From contig LRSR01008013.1 of NCBI GenBank assembly GCA_001579985.1, forward strand, positions 1 through 28,151: DNA of 28,151 nt, read 5' to 3'. Shown here in pieces: positions 7,184 to 17,596 of the stretch. A program made the position numbers and the translations under genes. The stretch is from Hypsibius dujardini (Eukaryota; Tardigrada; Eutardigrada; Parachela; Hypsibiidae). Within the stretch, counting starts at the first letter, position 1. Every line of letters begins with the position of its first letter. The notes below the pieces were generated by a model. That model was not told the origin of the DNA. It worked only from the letters and a program-made list of their open reading frames with translations, and did not search any database.

Positions 7184-10100
7184 CTACTGAACTGAATTTC
7201 CGAGTTTACCGCTGCTTTTGAAGACTAAAGCAGACCGTAGAGCCACCTTCGATTTTTCGACCGTTGATTCAGCAAACGAAAAGTCCGCATACCCAAGTCG
7301 CCACCACATATCGAACAGCTCCTTGTGATGCAGATACTTCCTGGGGTACATAAACATGAATCGCGTTAGGAAGAAACGCGTGACACCGTGCACCTGTCCC
7401 ACCTGGCTGATAAAATAGCGATGCATGACATGAATATGCAAGTCAGAAGGATTAGCATAATTAAGGTGGTGATGTGTGATAAACCTGGAAGTCAAAAGCA
7501 ATCACATCAACTGTCGAGACTCCATGCAAACCCTTATTTCATCACACGTCACACTAGCATAACTGGCGAACGAGGGACGTACCTGAAACCTGATGGCAGA
7601 CAGCTTTTTCGTCGTTGTAGCCGCATCGTGGCTCATTCGGCGGTGGCCAAACGCTTCCTGGCCAGGAATCGGAGATGTCACGAACGATTTGCAGTTTGAA
7701 ATGAAGATCTTTGGACTGGACAGCGAACGGTTGCTAAAATGGCGGAAACGTTACAATGAGATATTGTTTAATCTCATATAACTGCTCTCCTTTGACAGAC
7801 CTCATCACTTCGATTTGCACCCGCATAATGGGAGACCGCCAGAATCACCCGCCGTGCTCCGTCCTCGTCCATCACCAACTCTACTAGCCCATCTTGGAAG
7901 GTTCGGTTTAGAAAACGTCTCGACAGCTGCCGGCCGTCGTGGAGAGAAAGGGTACCAGTTTGATGGAGGGTCTCGTTTAAGACCTACCCATGAGAAAAGT
8001 TTGTGACCTTGAATCATGAGAGCCAACCGTTGCACAAGCACACGCTCTCGTCGTTTTACCTGAGCAAACATGCTGACAGTGGAATAACTGGTCAACACCT
8101 CCCGAATCGGCTGTGCAAGGGACAATTTGAATATTCGAAAATGAGACGAACATGTTGCAGGATTCTAAGATTTAAGCTTTGTAATGGGACGACATGTGTC
8201 ATTGTAGACCACCATTGTCTTGCATTGTGCATTGTTGAAAACTGTTTCTTTTGGGTCATATCAACTTCTTCTGGAACGCTAAGCAAAATAAGTGTCCCAA
8301 CCCTTGAATTAGCACTTATCCGACAACGCCTTTGCCCAAACGTCAATACGCCCCTAATGGCATCAAGAATGCTTGGTACAGTACAGTAATAAAATCTGCC
8401 AAGAAAAGGTTTTTACTGGTGATTACTATATTTGGCCGACCTCCTCCAATTTCTAACTCCTAAGAGCTAGCTCGACGGCACGACAGAATACCTCAGGTCA
8501 GACCCGAATGGATGAATTTCCTAACAAACCGAGAAGCTGCTTGCGTCTGTAATGGTACAAAAACCGGCAGAACCCGCCAGTAATCCAACTTGCTTCTTCC
8601 TAAGCCAAAGCATGAACTATTTCCGAAACACCATTGCTGAACTATATGCCGCACAGTGTCTTGCAGTTCTTTCTTTTTAACAAACCGGGTTGGAGTGGAA
8701 CTCACTTGATCAACAGCCGCGTACGAAATATTGTAGTTGCAGTTTGCACTCTTCCGGAAACGGGATCCATACTGGACGGCTTTTTCGGAAATGTCAGACA
8801 GCGCGGTCAGGGGATGAATGATGAGCAACGACCCGAAGGCCTCACGGGCCGCCTGTTAAGCAAAGACACACACCCTGGTCTATCGGGATGAAGCGTTTCT
8901 TCCCGGCACCTTAGTGATACCTTGTCATTGTCGTCACCGTATTGCCAAGACAGCACCCCGAATCCGTTGAACCGAGGGTAGGGTTCGGTATACACATACA
9001 CGAATTCTCCATTGGTCATATTTAAAGAAGACGCTTCAATCTAAAAATAGCATAAATAATTTAATAATACCTTACAACAACATTCAAGAGAAATAGAAGA
9101 CAGTAGTCTGTACCAGTAACCGTCGTAACAGATCCGCCCGGCCAAGGAAGAACAGCACTGTAATAAAAATAACATCAGAGGTTCGTCACTTTCCATTTCG
9201 GATTTTGCACTAATTAACATTCACAAAATACCACTGGAAACATTATATCTTGTTTTTTCATGTCAAATATCGAAGGAAACTTTGGAATTAAGGACACTTA
9301 ATTAATGTTAATGATGCGCGCATCCGTTCTCCCGCGGTCGGTCTCATCGACGTTAACAGATCTTGCCCTATCACTCCCTGCTCGTCTCTTTAGCCGCATC
9401 TCTGATCTCTCTCGAGATCACCTTCCCTTGTGCATTTCACTGTTACCATTTCCGAACGTTGCGGGACTTTCTTGCCGTCCCGCCCGTTCTAAAATCTGTT
9501 TTTCTTCATACCAATTAAACGGATTTCGGATGCCCGGATTTCATCCGGATCCGGCAACTCCGCTTCGTGTTTCTTCCGTTACGTAAGAATTAGCGCAGCA
9601 TCAACTGTATGGGCTAGCTAGGGCTAGATAGCCAGGGGGCTCACCTCGGCTGATGGTGCGAAAATATGACAGCACGTCACGAAACGTCTCCCGGGTTCTG
9701 GATGCAATGGAATATTTATGAATGAGCGATGAAACCCCGCCGTCAATCTCACGCGCAATTAGGCGATAAAATGGAGGTGAATCGGAGTCGATGACGATTA
9801 AAGCAGTGCTCCACTTATTCAAAGCGAGCAAATTTGTGAAGGCCATCCCGATGGACGGTAAGGAAATGTAGGTTGTGCCCAGAACTGCCGGTGCTGGTAG
9901 ACGATATTCCGATTTGTCAGAAGCTAATCTGTCGCAACAAATCACAAACGGTTAATCAAACGAGCCCCGTCTTGATCGAGTTACCCTTCTAATGTTCTAA
10001 CGTTCGTCTATCCTTCAAACTAACGTGGAAATGTACAAAATGTTCCACGACGCAGTCAGTTGCATTACGTTGGTAATGTCCACTCCACCTAAAATAAATG

Positions 10101-10487
10101 CCACAGACAATTTGTACCAATTTGTTGGCACGTCTGAGGCTAAATTAAAGGATGTGCAATTGCACCTGGAGTTATGATGGCGCTGACTCCAGAGGGCTGC
10201 AGACGATGCCGATAGTACCACCGGCTAATTAAATTGACGCCTTCTTCACGGAGCGAGGAACTGTCGCGGACTTTAGCCGCATCGATGATGTACGTTAGGG
10301 TGAAATTAAATGCACCGGAATAGATGCGATTGAGGTCCGAGATGGCAGCATCGAAAGCTGGCGCGTGAAAGGCGAGCGCCGCATTGCTGCTGGGATTGAA
10401 AAATCCGGGGCAGGCTATTTCCACCTGAACCACAGCTCCCGCTTGGCTTTCCACGATGCTGAGTAAAACAATCAACAAAATAACCAT
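7184..10487 (-). CDS. Natriuretic-peptide-receptor-like membrane receptor lacking kinase-homology and cyclase domains
   Basis: Eleven exons joined in frame: 10487-10166, 10088-10025, 9928-9645, 9157-9114, 9040-8921, 8852-8706, 8110-8060, 7983-7801, 7733-7583, 7484-7403, 7340-7184; 534 residues. Residues 1-17 are a signal peptide. Residues 20-405 match the ANF receptor ligand-binding fold, with GVDITNVMQLTASWN, IEASSLNMTNGEFVYVY, AAREAFGSLL and RRFLNRTFQDGLVEL. Then comes the juxtamembrane block SWPGSVWPPPNEPRCGYNDE, with Cys442 and Cys451, a membrane helix at about 459-481, and the receptor-cyclase stem RKYLHHKELFDMWWRLGYAD. The protein stops 52 residues inside the cell. Receptor guanylyl cyclases are about 1,000 residues; NPR-C is about 540. 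Almost all donors are good; GAG|GTCTGT after exon 8 and TTACTG|GTACAG after exon 4 are weaker. Whether further exons were lost or are alternative is unknown. Confidence 0.85.
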
Positions 10488-10530
10488 ATTCGCTGGTAGT
10501 ACAAGTCGATAAAGACAGTTAACATCAGGG

Positions 10531-10542
10531 ATATAATTTATA
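10531..10542 (-). promoter_or_regulatory. Likely TATA box of the receptor gene
   Basis: TATAAATTATAT on the minus strand, 44-55 nt before the ATG at 10487, which would leave a 5' leader of about 20-25 nt. Good match and sensible distance, untested. Confidence 0.4.
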
Positions 10543-11637
10543 TGAAATTAATAAAAAGGAACCATTCCAGCGAGCGACGATTCTATCGAATTTTCATCTA
10601 ATGAGGTGACTGCTGGTAATTTCCCAAAATTCCCTATGTTGAAAAGGCACCCTTGAGCACGATGGTGACGGGTCGCTTTTCCTGATACCACCTTCATCGA
10701 CAAGCCCCTTAAATGAGAGGCCGAATGACGTCAAGTTAGGCATGCAATTTCAAACTGCTTAGACTAATTGGATGCGGGCGTGATTGGATCAGACGAGCCC
10801 CCGAAATTCAAGTGAGGTTCCGACAAATGAAAAACGTTCGGTTTATATACAAGAAATAAGATCCGCAATTACAGGTTACGGTACCCAGCAGCANTACTCA
10901 ACGAAACATCTTTGGAATGGGGAAATTGATGAAATCAATATGAAATGAGTGGAACAAATCGCGCCACGGGGTGGTATGACGTCGTACCTCTGTATACGGT
11001 CGGTCCTGCTCCTTGACCGACCACCAGTCGACCTGCTCAGACATTGGAGATTCGGCTGAGCCATTGAACTGACGGTAATACGGAGGCTACCGTGGGATGG
11101 TATCATACAGGCGCTGGTGGGTATTTGGAATGATCAAAATTGTTCTCCATCACCTTTTCCGTCCTACAATCCGCTCCTCTCTATGGTCTTGATCTCTGGT
11201 ATTGGTCTATCCGTTTACTGGTCCGACACTTCCGGCAACAATTAAAGTTATCTGCCATGCTGCTCGCCATACTTCAGGTCGGTCGCGCCAAATCTTATGT
11301 AATAATAACAGCACGATACTCGTGACGTCGCCGGAACCAACACGTGCCTGCCACACTACCGCATACAGTGTGTGTGTACATGCAACAGATTTCACAATCA
11401 GCAAAATAAATGTTCGCAACGAGTACCAGCAGCTTATTTGAAGACTGTCAGCGCAGTAATGCAGAGCACAGAAGTGTAAAAAGCAAACCAGTGGGGTCGG
11501 CGACTGGCTGGGTATGTCAAATCAGAGTTCAGAGTGTGCTCTTTTGCGCTGAGAACCTTAAGTCTTTACCCGTTACATTATATTTCCCATGCATTAGCTA
11601 CGGTTGACGCTGGACTCAATGCCATCCGTTCTAGACA
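10543..11637. other. Divergent intergenic region between receptor and transporter
   Basis: Lies between the minus-strand receptor and the plus-strand transporter, so it should hold both promoters. It contains one N (10893). The minus-strand frame at 11207-11419 starts with a hydrophobic stretch but leads to no recognisable domain. Confidence 0.5.
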
Positions 11638-14636
11638 ATGCCATCAATTCCAGACAATGCGGTCGATACGACGACCGACGCTCTTCTCTTCCACGCAAAG
11701 GCAGAACCATCGGATGACAAAAATGTGCACATGGGAACGTCTACGCAATCAACCGATCCATGCAGCGGAATAGGCGCGCAGTTTGATCAACTGTTGGAGT
11801 CGGTCGAACAGTTCGGTCGATATCAACAATTCGTGGTGTACGCCGTACTCCTACCGGCCATCTTTGCCTATTCATTTGCTCAGGGTTTTTTGGTTTGTGA
11901 CGTATTCATTCGAATTGCTTCTATTGTTTAGCAAGCATCACCACTAACATACTGGGACTCTATACTTGCAAATTATTTAATGGAAGAACCATGTGACGAC
12001 AAATACGTGTAAATATATCATCTGAACTAATTATTCATTTATAATTACAGCTGTTTGTCATTGCAACGCCGGACAACTTCTGGTGCCGGTCACCGACTGA
12101 TTATCCGCTGAACTTATCCGTGCTAAACGCGTCCAGCACTCTTTCACCCATTCAACAATGCCATGAACTCAGCTTATCAAGCTGGTCCCTCAACAACAGC
12201 AGCAGCACCGCTGCTACCCTTTCCACTTCCGAAATCTCCAACTACCCACGGCGTTGTCAGCATGGATGGGACTTTGACCAGTCGGTCTACACGAGTACCA
12301 TCGTCACCGAATGGAATCTCGTCTGTGACTCGGACTTCCTACCCACCCTCGTCTACATAGTCACCACACTGGTCGGGACGGTCGGTGCTCCCATCGGTGG
12401 GTACCTTAGCGATCGCTACGGCCGAAAAAGGACCTACTTCGGCTTCCTGGCTCTCCAGATCGCCGCAGGTGGGGCTGCAGCACTTGCCCCGTCGTACGCC
12501 TGGTTCGTGGTCTTGGCGTCCCTGCATTCGCTCAGTGTTTATCCGTCATACCAAACCATCTACACTCTCGGAATGGAAATCCTCAGTCCGAAACACCGAA
12601 CCATGTTTTCCGTCTTGGTTGGGGTGTTCTACGCGCTGGGCAGTGTGGCCAGCTGCGGACTGGCCTACGCGGTAAGGAACTGGCGGATGCTGATCGTGGC
12701 ATCGACTCTGCCATTGGTCGGATTGGTCGGACTGTTCCCTCTCATGCCGGAGAGTCCAAGGTTTAACTTGAGTAAACGCCGGTTCGGGAAGGTGACTCAC
12801 TTTTTCCGACGGGCTGCCAAATGGAACGGTAAGAAGTTTAGAATGGTGACTCACAGTCAGACGTACAGCTGTGGCGGAGTTGCCTCTTCAGCCCACGCCC
12901 ATTCCAGCGCGCCCACTCATAGACTTAACATGTGTGTGCGCATGGGTTTTGGGTGTGAGCTGAAGAAGTGATTCCGCCACAGCTGTATTACTAACTACAT
13001 ACTGTGCAACAGTACGAGTATTCTCGTACGATGAAAAGAGTAACAGACTCAATGGTGAATATTTCCTTGATATTCATCTGAGTGTGATTGGCTTAGTGTA
13101 CGTGCAGCAACTCTAAATTTGACAAAAGACAAATTTGCGTATGCAGAAGGTTCAAACCTCACTTTTTCGCACAAAATGTTTTTTGACATGATATTTTAAA
13201 GAAGCGATTTAACGTTATTCATTTCTGATAAATTCCAGCAGCGAGTACTACCCTATTACTTTTATAGACATACATTGTGATACTGTACACACATGGCCAC
13301 AATTTTGGGTGGCAGAGTTTGAGCCATCAGGGTGGTCTGAGTTTGGGTCACTCTTGGCTTGAACTTGCCACTGCTTTCTCCTGAATCTTTAATTTGATGC
13401 CCGGCCAAGCGGAAAATTATATAGAGCAAGCTGCTCTAAATTCCACCACTATAAACAAGTTCAATCAATCGATCAATTGAGCAAAGGCTGCATGGTCAGC
13501 TCTAGTTATCGCGTGAGCGCGATGACTTAATTCGGCTCGAACTCGGACCACTCTTTTTGGCTTAAAGTCTGCCACCCAAAATTATGGCCACGTGTGTACA
13601 TGTCCCGTTTTGATGGACAAGGCTTCACGTTTTCCCTTGCTTACAGGAAGAAACTTCGACAAAGCCTGCAACGACAAGCTACTGCAACTCTTCGCCGACT
13701 TATCCACCGCGGACCATAAGGTTGACAACCGCAGTCATCAGTCATCCTTCCGGGACCTCTTCACCAACAAAAATCTCCGCTGGAGAACTTGCGTTCTCAT
13801 CACACTCAGTGCTCTTGTCGCCATCTATTACGGCGGACTGGGTTTCCTAGCGCCCAAGCTCGGCAACAACCCCCACCTCAACGTCTTCCTCACCAATCTG
13901 GTCGATCTTCCAGCGTCCTTGCTGACTCAACTCGGTGCCGACCGGCTGGGCCGACGTCTCATGCTGACCGTCAATTTCATCTTCGGCGGACTGTTCTGCC
14001 TGGCGTCCGTCTTCTTCCCTCCGACCGCGGACTCTTCGTATTACCCTGTTTTAGTGCTGTTCCTCTTCGCACGGATGTTCGCTGTGAGCTCGTACACGGT
14101 GGAGGAGCTGGTCAGTTGTGAAAGTTTCCCGACAGTGCTGCGGGGGGAAGGGATTAGTCTGACGAATGGGGTCTCGGGCGTGGTCTCCAACTTGGGCCCG
14201 ATGATCGTCTATCTCAGCGTGGGCACACAGTGGACCTCCCCAATGGCTTGGTTCGGGGGAATAACGATTCTCGGGAGTGGGCTGGTACTTTTCTTACCCG
14301 AAACAGGTAAACAGTTTATCATTAAAATTACCGATTCCGAAAAGTGGCACAAACTGATCCATGAATTAGACAATCATTTCAAGATTTTTAATGAGCATAC
14401 AAACATTTACAATGTTTGTTAAATGAGATTCTAGTAAGTGAATCGACCATGAGATGAAACGGTGTGATGGATATCACTACTGCCGGTTCAGGATGTGTTT
14501 TATTCTTCTAGTTGACCTCCCATTACCGGAAACCATCGAAGATGTTCAACCGTTTGCCATGCTCCGCTCTTTCGACGAATTTCTAGCTCCTGTCAGAAGG
14601 CGGCGAGGAAGATCGCCGGAAACATCCGTGAACTAG
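11638..14636 (+). CDS. SLC22-family organic ion transporter, four exons
   Basis: Exons 11638-11892, 12051-12828, 13647-14306 and 14512-14636 join in frame to 605 residues, close to the usual 550 or so. It is a major-facilitator protein expected in the plasma membrane, exchanging organic cations, anions or carnitine; the substrate cannot be told. The N-terminus has FDQLLESVEQFGRYQ, typical before helix 1. A large extracellular loop follows (about residues 90-165) with NLS, NAS and NNSS glycosylation sites and several Cys. GGYLSDRYGRKR at 201-212 is the MFS loop 2-3 motif; PESPRF (318-323), the C-terminal-half motif QLGADRLGRR, CESFPTVLRGEG and LPLPETIEDV are SLC22 hallmarks. Junction phases are 0, 1 and 1. 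The exon 1 donor (TTG|GTTTGT) is weak; the others are canonical. The C-terminal tail is Arg-rich. Confidence 0.92.
12864..12987. mobile_element. Mariner-like MITE in transporter intron 2
   Basis: 124-bp element with inverted ends TA-CAGCTGTGGCGGA; after six unmatched bases the arms resume with TCTTCAGC(C/T)CAC, about 37 bp in all. TA at both outer edges fits the Tc1/mariner target duplication. It has no coding capacity. It lies 35 nt after the exon 2 donor. Confidence 0.65.
13284..13600. mobile_element. Second foldback MITE in transporter intron 2
   Basis: The 42-bp ends match at 38 positions as inverted repeats (13284-13325 against 13559-13600), beginning TGTACACAC and including AATTTTGGGTGGCAGA. 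Weaker complementarity continues inward to about 70 bp. No transposase. It ends 46 nt before exon 3, so its arm borders the acceptor region. Confidence 0.65.
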
Positions 14637-14656
14637 AGTCGGCAATTCCGCTACGA

Positions 14657-14978
14657 ACCGTTTCAAACCGCGGTCTGAACTGAACCGTGTGACGCGGTCT
14701 GAACTGAACCGTTTCAAACCGCGGTCTGAACTGAACCGTGTGACGCGGTTTGAACTGAACCGTTTGACGCGGTTTGAACTGAACCGTGTGACGCGGTTTG
14801 AACTGAACCGTGTGACGCGGTCTGAACTGAACTGTGTGACGCGGTTTAAACTGAACCGTGTGACGCGGTTTGAACTGAACCGTGTGACGCGGTTTGAACT
14901 GAACCGTGTGACGCGGTCTGAACTGAACCGTGTGACGCGGTTTGAACTGAACCGTGTGACGCGGTCTGAACTGAACCG
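14657..14978. repeat. 24-nt minisatellite directly after the transporter
   Basis: About 13 units of GTGACGCGGTTTGAACTGAA-CCGT. The unit is 24 nt, divisible by three, so frames stay open on both strands (VTRFELNR on the plus, SVQTASHG on the minus); this is not evidence of coding. Variants are CGGTCTG/CGGTTTG and TGTGACG/TTTCAAACCG at the left edge. It starts about 20 nt after the transporter stop, so it probably lies in its 3' untranslated region. Confidence 0.9.
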
Positions 14979-16763
14979 TCAGTGATTACGTCGTTTGAGA
15001 GCTGAACCGCCTGCAAACCGAACCACAAAACCGGATAACGAACCAGTTTAGAAATTCAAGTGCTTCAGATGGGGAAAAATCCCAAATTGCCGGTCGGTTT
15101 TTAATGCTGGCAAAATAATGAAATTAATCCAAGTAGAGATGTTTTGGTTTTCTAAAGCATGACCTGCATTGTGACAAAAAATCTGGCATTTCCATTAGTC
15201 TTTCAGTGAAGTTTAATTCTAGGTTAATTTCTTAGAATCTTTCAAGTAGACTTGAAGCAGCTAGTAAAGGACAATCAAAGAATTCCGCTAAATTATAAAA
15301 AGTATGAAGTCAGTAATACAAGTTTCCTGTAGCGCAATCCAAACTGCGTGAACCATTACCGTAACGGCTCAAACCGAACCACTCGGTTTGAGTCGAGTGG
15401 TTCGCTTTGGATCGAGAGGTTAGGTTTGAAAATCGACCCGAATCGTGTCACGCGGTTAAGAATTACAAGATTTTGCTTTTACCGATGGTAAGAGCGAAGG
15501 TGCCTCCGCACCTATAGAAGGTTAGGGGGATCCAATAACATGTAAAGTGTTTGTCCGACCATCGCTCGTTCAGTCGATTCAGAGACATGTTTCAGTTATT
15601 ACGCAATCGACATGAAACATTGCCATTCATACGTGAAATTCTAGCTATTGGTTCTTCGTGGCTGAACCGCCACTGGGCAGTCTGGTTTTCTTCCTATTTG
15701 CATGTACTACATATGTACTTTGATTTCTCGTGTTGTACGACTATATAAGGTCGCTACAGCTAAGGTTTAAAGAACAGTAGTAACAACAGTAACAGTAGAA
15801 ATCGTGATGGTACGTATAATATGTGATTTCTTAGTTTTCCCATCTTTTCTGGAACTTTCTCCTGTTTGAACTGTAGTTTGATAAGTCTCTGGCCGTGTCC
15901 GGTGAGTGCTATTCCATCAACCACTATACATAAAACCACAATTATGCGTAGACGTAACGTACGGGGTGTTAAGATTTGAGCTATACGAGCTTGACATACT
16001 GAGGGCCGAGTTCCGATCACTGAGCACCGAACACAGCCCCTCGAGTGCCAAACGCGCACCTTTAAGAATGGAACGCTGTGCACTAAACTTCCAGTATTAG
16101 CTACAGAGGGTGGTGCAATAAACGTTAGAGTTCAGGCACCGAGCATTGGTCTTGACCTTGAGCTCTTTATACCAATCCGGAACACTGGAACTTGGGGTGG
16201 GCAATTGGTAGGCTAGGGACGCCCCCTGCCCACGCCCTGGCTCCAAGCAACCGCTTCCCATCCAAACCCTCCCAAATATTCCGATTGGGCCCACATCTCC
16301 CATAATATCATATGGGAATCCCATCCAAGTCCCATCTTGTTTCAAAACGCTATCAGACCTTGGGGAACGAAACCCTAATGGGCGTAGATCTCACCCGCGA
16401 CGGGAAAGTGTTCCGCGAAAGGTGTTCTTCGCATCAGTGTGGCTTCAATATATTTGGCAACTGTTGTAAATGGCTCAAAAAGTAGCTTTCCCTGAACAAG
16501 TACCTAAGTGTAATATATGTGGAGGTGGAGAAGAAACCGGAAGACTAACGTCCTGCATAATTGCAATGCAGGGGCGTATTTCTCACTGTATAAACTGTCG
16601 TTTTTGTCAACAGACCAAGGTCTGATGCAGTACTTAAATCGAGATGTACTCGTACAACGAAGGTTTTCATCTTGTCTGTTTGCAAAACTGCAGGCGTGCA
16701 CTGCAGGCAGGCTGTTATCTTCGTTGTAACCTATAATCTGGAACCAAAATTCTTTCCTCTTCC
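14979..16763. other. No gene seen; GCGGTT-rich remnants
   Basis: Mostly non-coding. At 15350-15460 there is a second block rich in AACCGAACC and ACGCGGTT, including a perfect hairpin (CGAACCACTCG at 15375-15385 against 15394-15404). Its vocabulary matches the nearby minisatellite and hAT element. A TATATAAGG at 15740 has no gene after it. The minus-strand frames at 15760-16083 and 16097-16345 are not recognised. Confidence 0.5.
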
Positions 16764-17360
16764 GAATCTGGTAGGGATGCCGATTACGCAGGCGGTTTGG
16801 TTCGGTTCGGTTATTACGCGGTTCAGATGCTTAACCGGTTAGCTTTTCCCGGTTAAATCTCTAAACCGACCCACGCGGTTCGGTTAAAGTTCCGAACTGA
16901 CCCAGGCGGTTCAAACCGGGTTGAACCGCGGTTAACCGGTTACGTAGTTAAATCAGTGAGGAATACAGTTCAATACACCGTGAGCCGGCTGCAGTCAATA
17001 CGTGGAGCTCTCAATAGCTAGAATTCATTCAGTTTATTGAAGTAAAGCGTGCAATTGCTGCATATTAATGCCTGAGAATGTAAAGGTAAACTAGGCGTGC
17101 CACCCTTGTGACTAATTGAGTCGATTCCTGTCCAGACTGAACTTGTTTCTATTTTTACCCGTGAATGCGGTTCATAACGGTTCGTAACGGGTAAACGGTT
17201 CGGTTTGACGCGGTTACAAACGCTAACCGGTTACTTTAAGGCGGTTCGAAACCCTAACCGGTTTAAACGGTTCGGTTAAATTTAAAAACCGCGTCAGGCG
17301 GTTCGGTTCAAACCGCAGTTAAACCGGTTAATCAGCGTAATCGGCATCCCTAGAATCTGG
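16764..17360. mobile_element. hAT-superfamily MITE with intact 8-bp target duplication
   Basis: Perfect 18-bp terminal inverted repeats TAGGGATGCCGATTACGC at 16772-16789 and, as reverse complement, 17335-17352. Identical 8-bp duplications GAATCTGG flank it (16764-16771 and 17353-17360). The (T/C)AGGGATG-type end plus 8-bp duplication is diagnostic of hAT elements. The 581-bp interior has no transposase and consists largely of degenerate AACCGGTT/GCGGTTCGGTT repeats, which resemble the subterminal transposase-binding repeats of hAT elements. The exact duplication implies a fairly recent insertion. Confidence 0.9.
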
Positions 17361-17447
17361 ATTGCATTCTTAGAGAAAATTGCTCTTGATTTGTTCTGAA
17401 ATAACAGAATCACGTAAACGAAGCCACACGATGATAAGGTACGAGTA

Positions 17448-17596
17448 TACTGTACTGCCGCGTTAGCTTCGCGCAGTAGAAGTAGACCCACCGTAAACTT
17501 AGACCTATGGATCCGCGCATGAGTTTACATACACTACGGGCTAGGATAACTAAGCAATGCTCTTGCGGTGCGCGAAGCTAACGCGGCAGTACAGTA
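17448..17596. mobile_element. Short hairpin element with perfect 28-bp inverted ends
   Basis: Arms 17448-17475 and 17569-17596 are exact reverse complements beginning TACTGTACTGCCGCG and ending CTTCGCGCA, around a 93-nt centre. The outermost TA could be a mariner-type duplication. No coding capacity. It sits 90 bp from the hAT element. Confidence 0.7.

Noticed and set aside
11207-11419. Minus-strand frame with hydrophobic start, possible second receptor N-terminus
   Set aside because: No ANF-receptor motifs follow and no plausible continuing exon was found.
14689-14985. VTRFELNR repeat protein
   Set aside because: The 24-nt unit is a multiple of three so every frame stays open; no start context or homologue.
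15740-15748. TATATAAGG promoter-like site
   Set aside because: No transcription unit is recognisable downstream.
15760-16083. 107-codon minus-strand frame with Leu and Phe run
   Set aside because: The C-terminal Leu run is from a CAACAG/TAG simple repeat; no ATG-supported domain.
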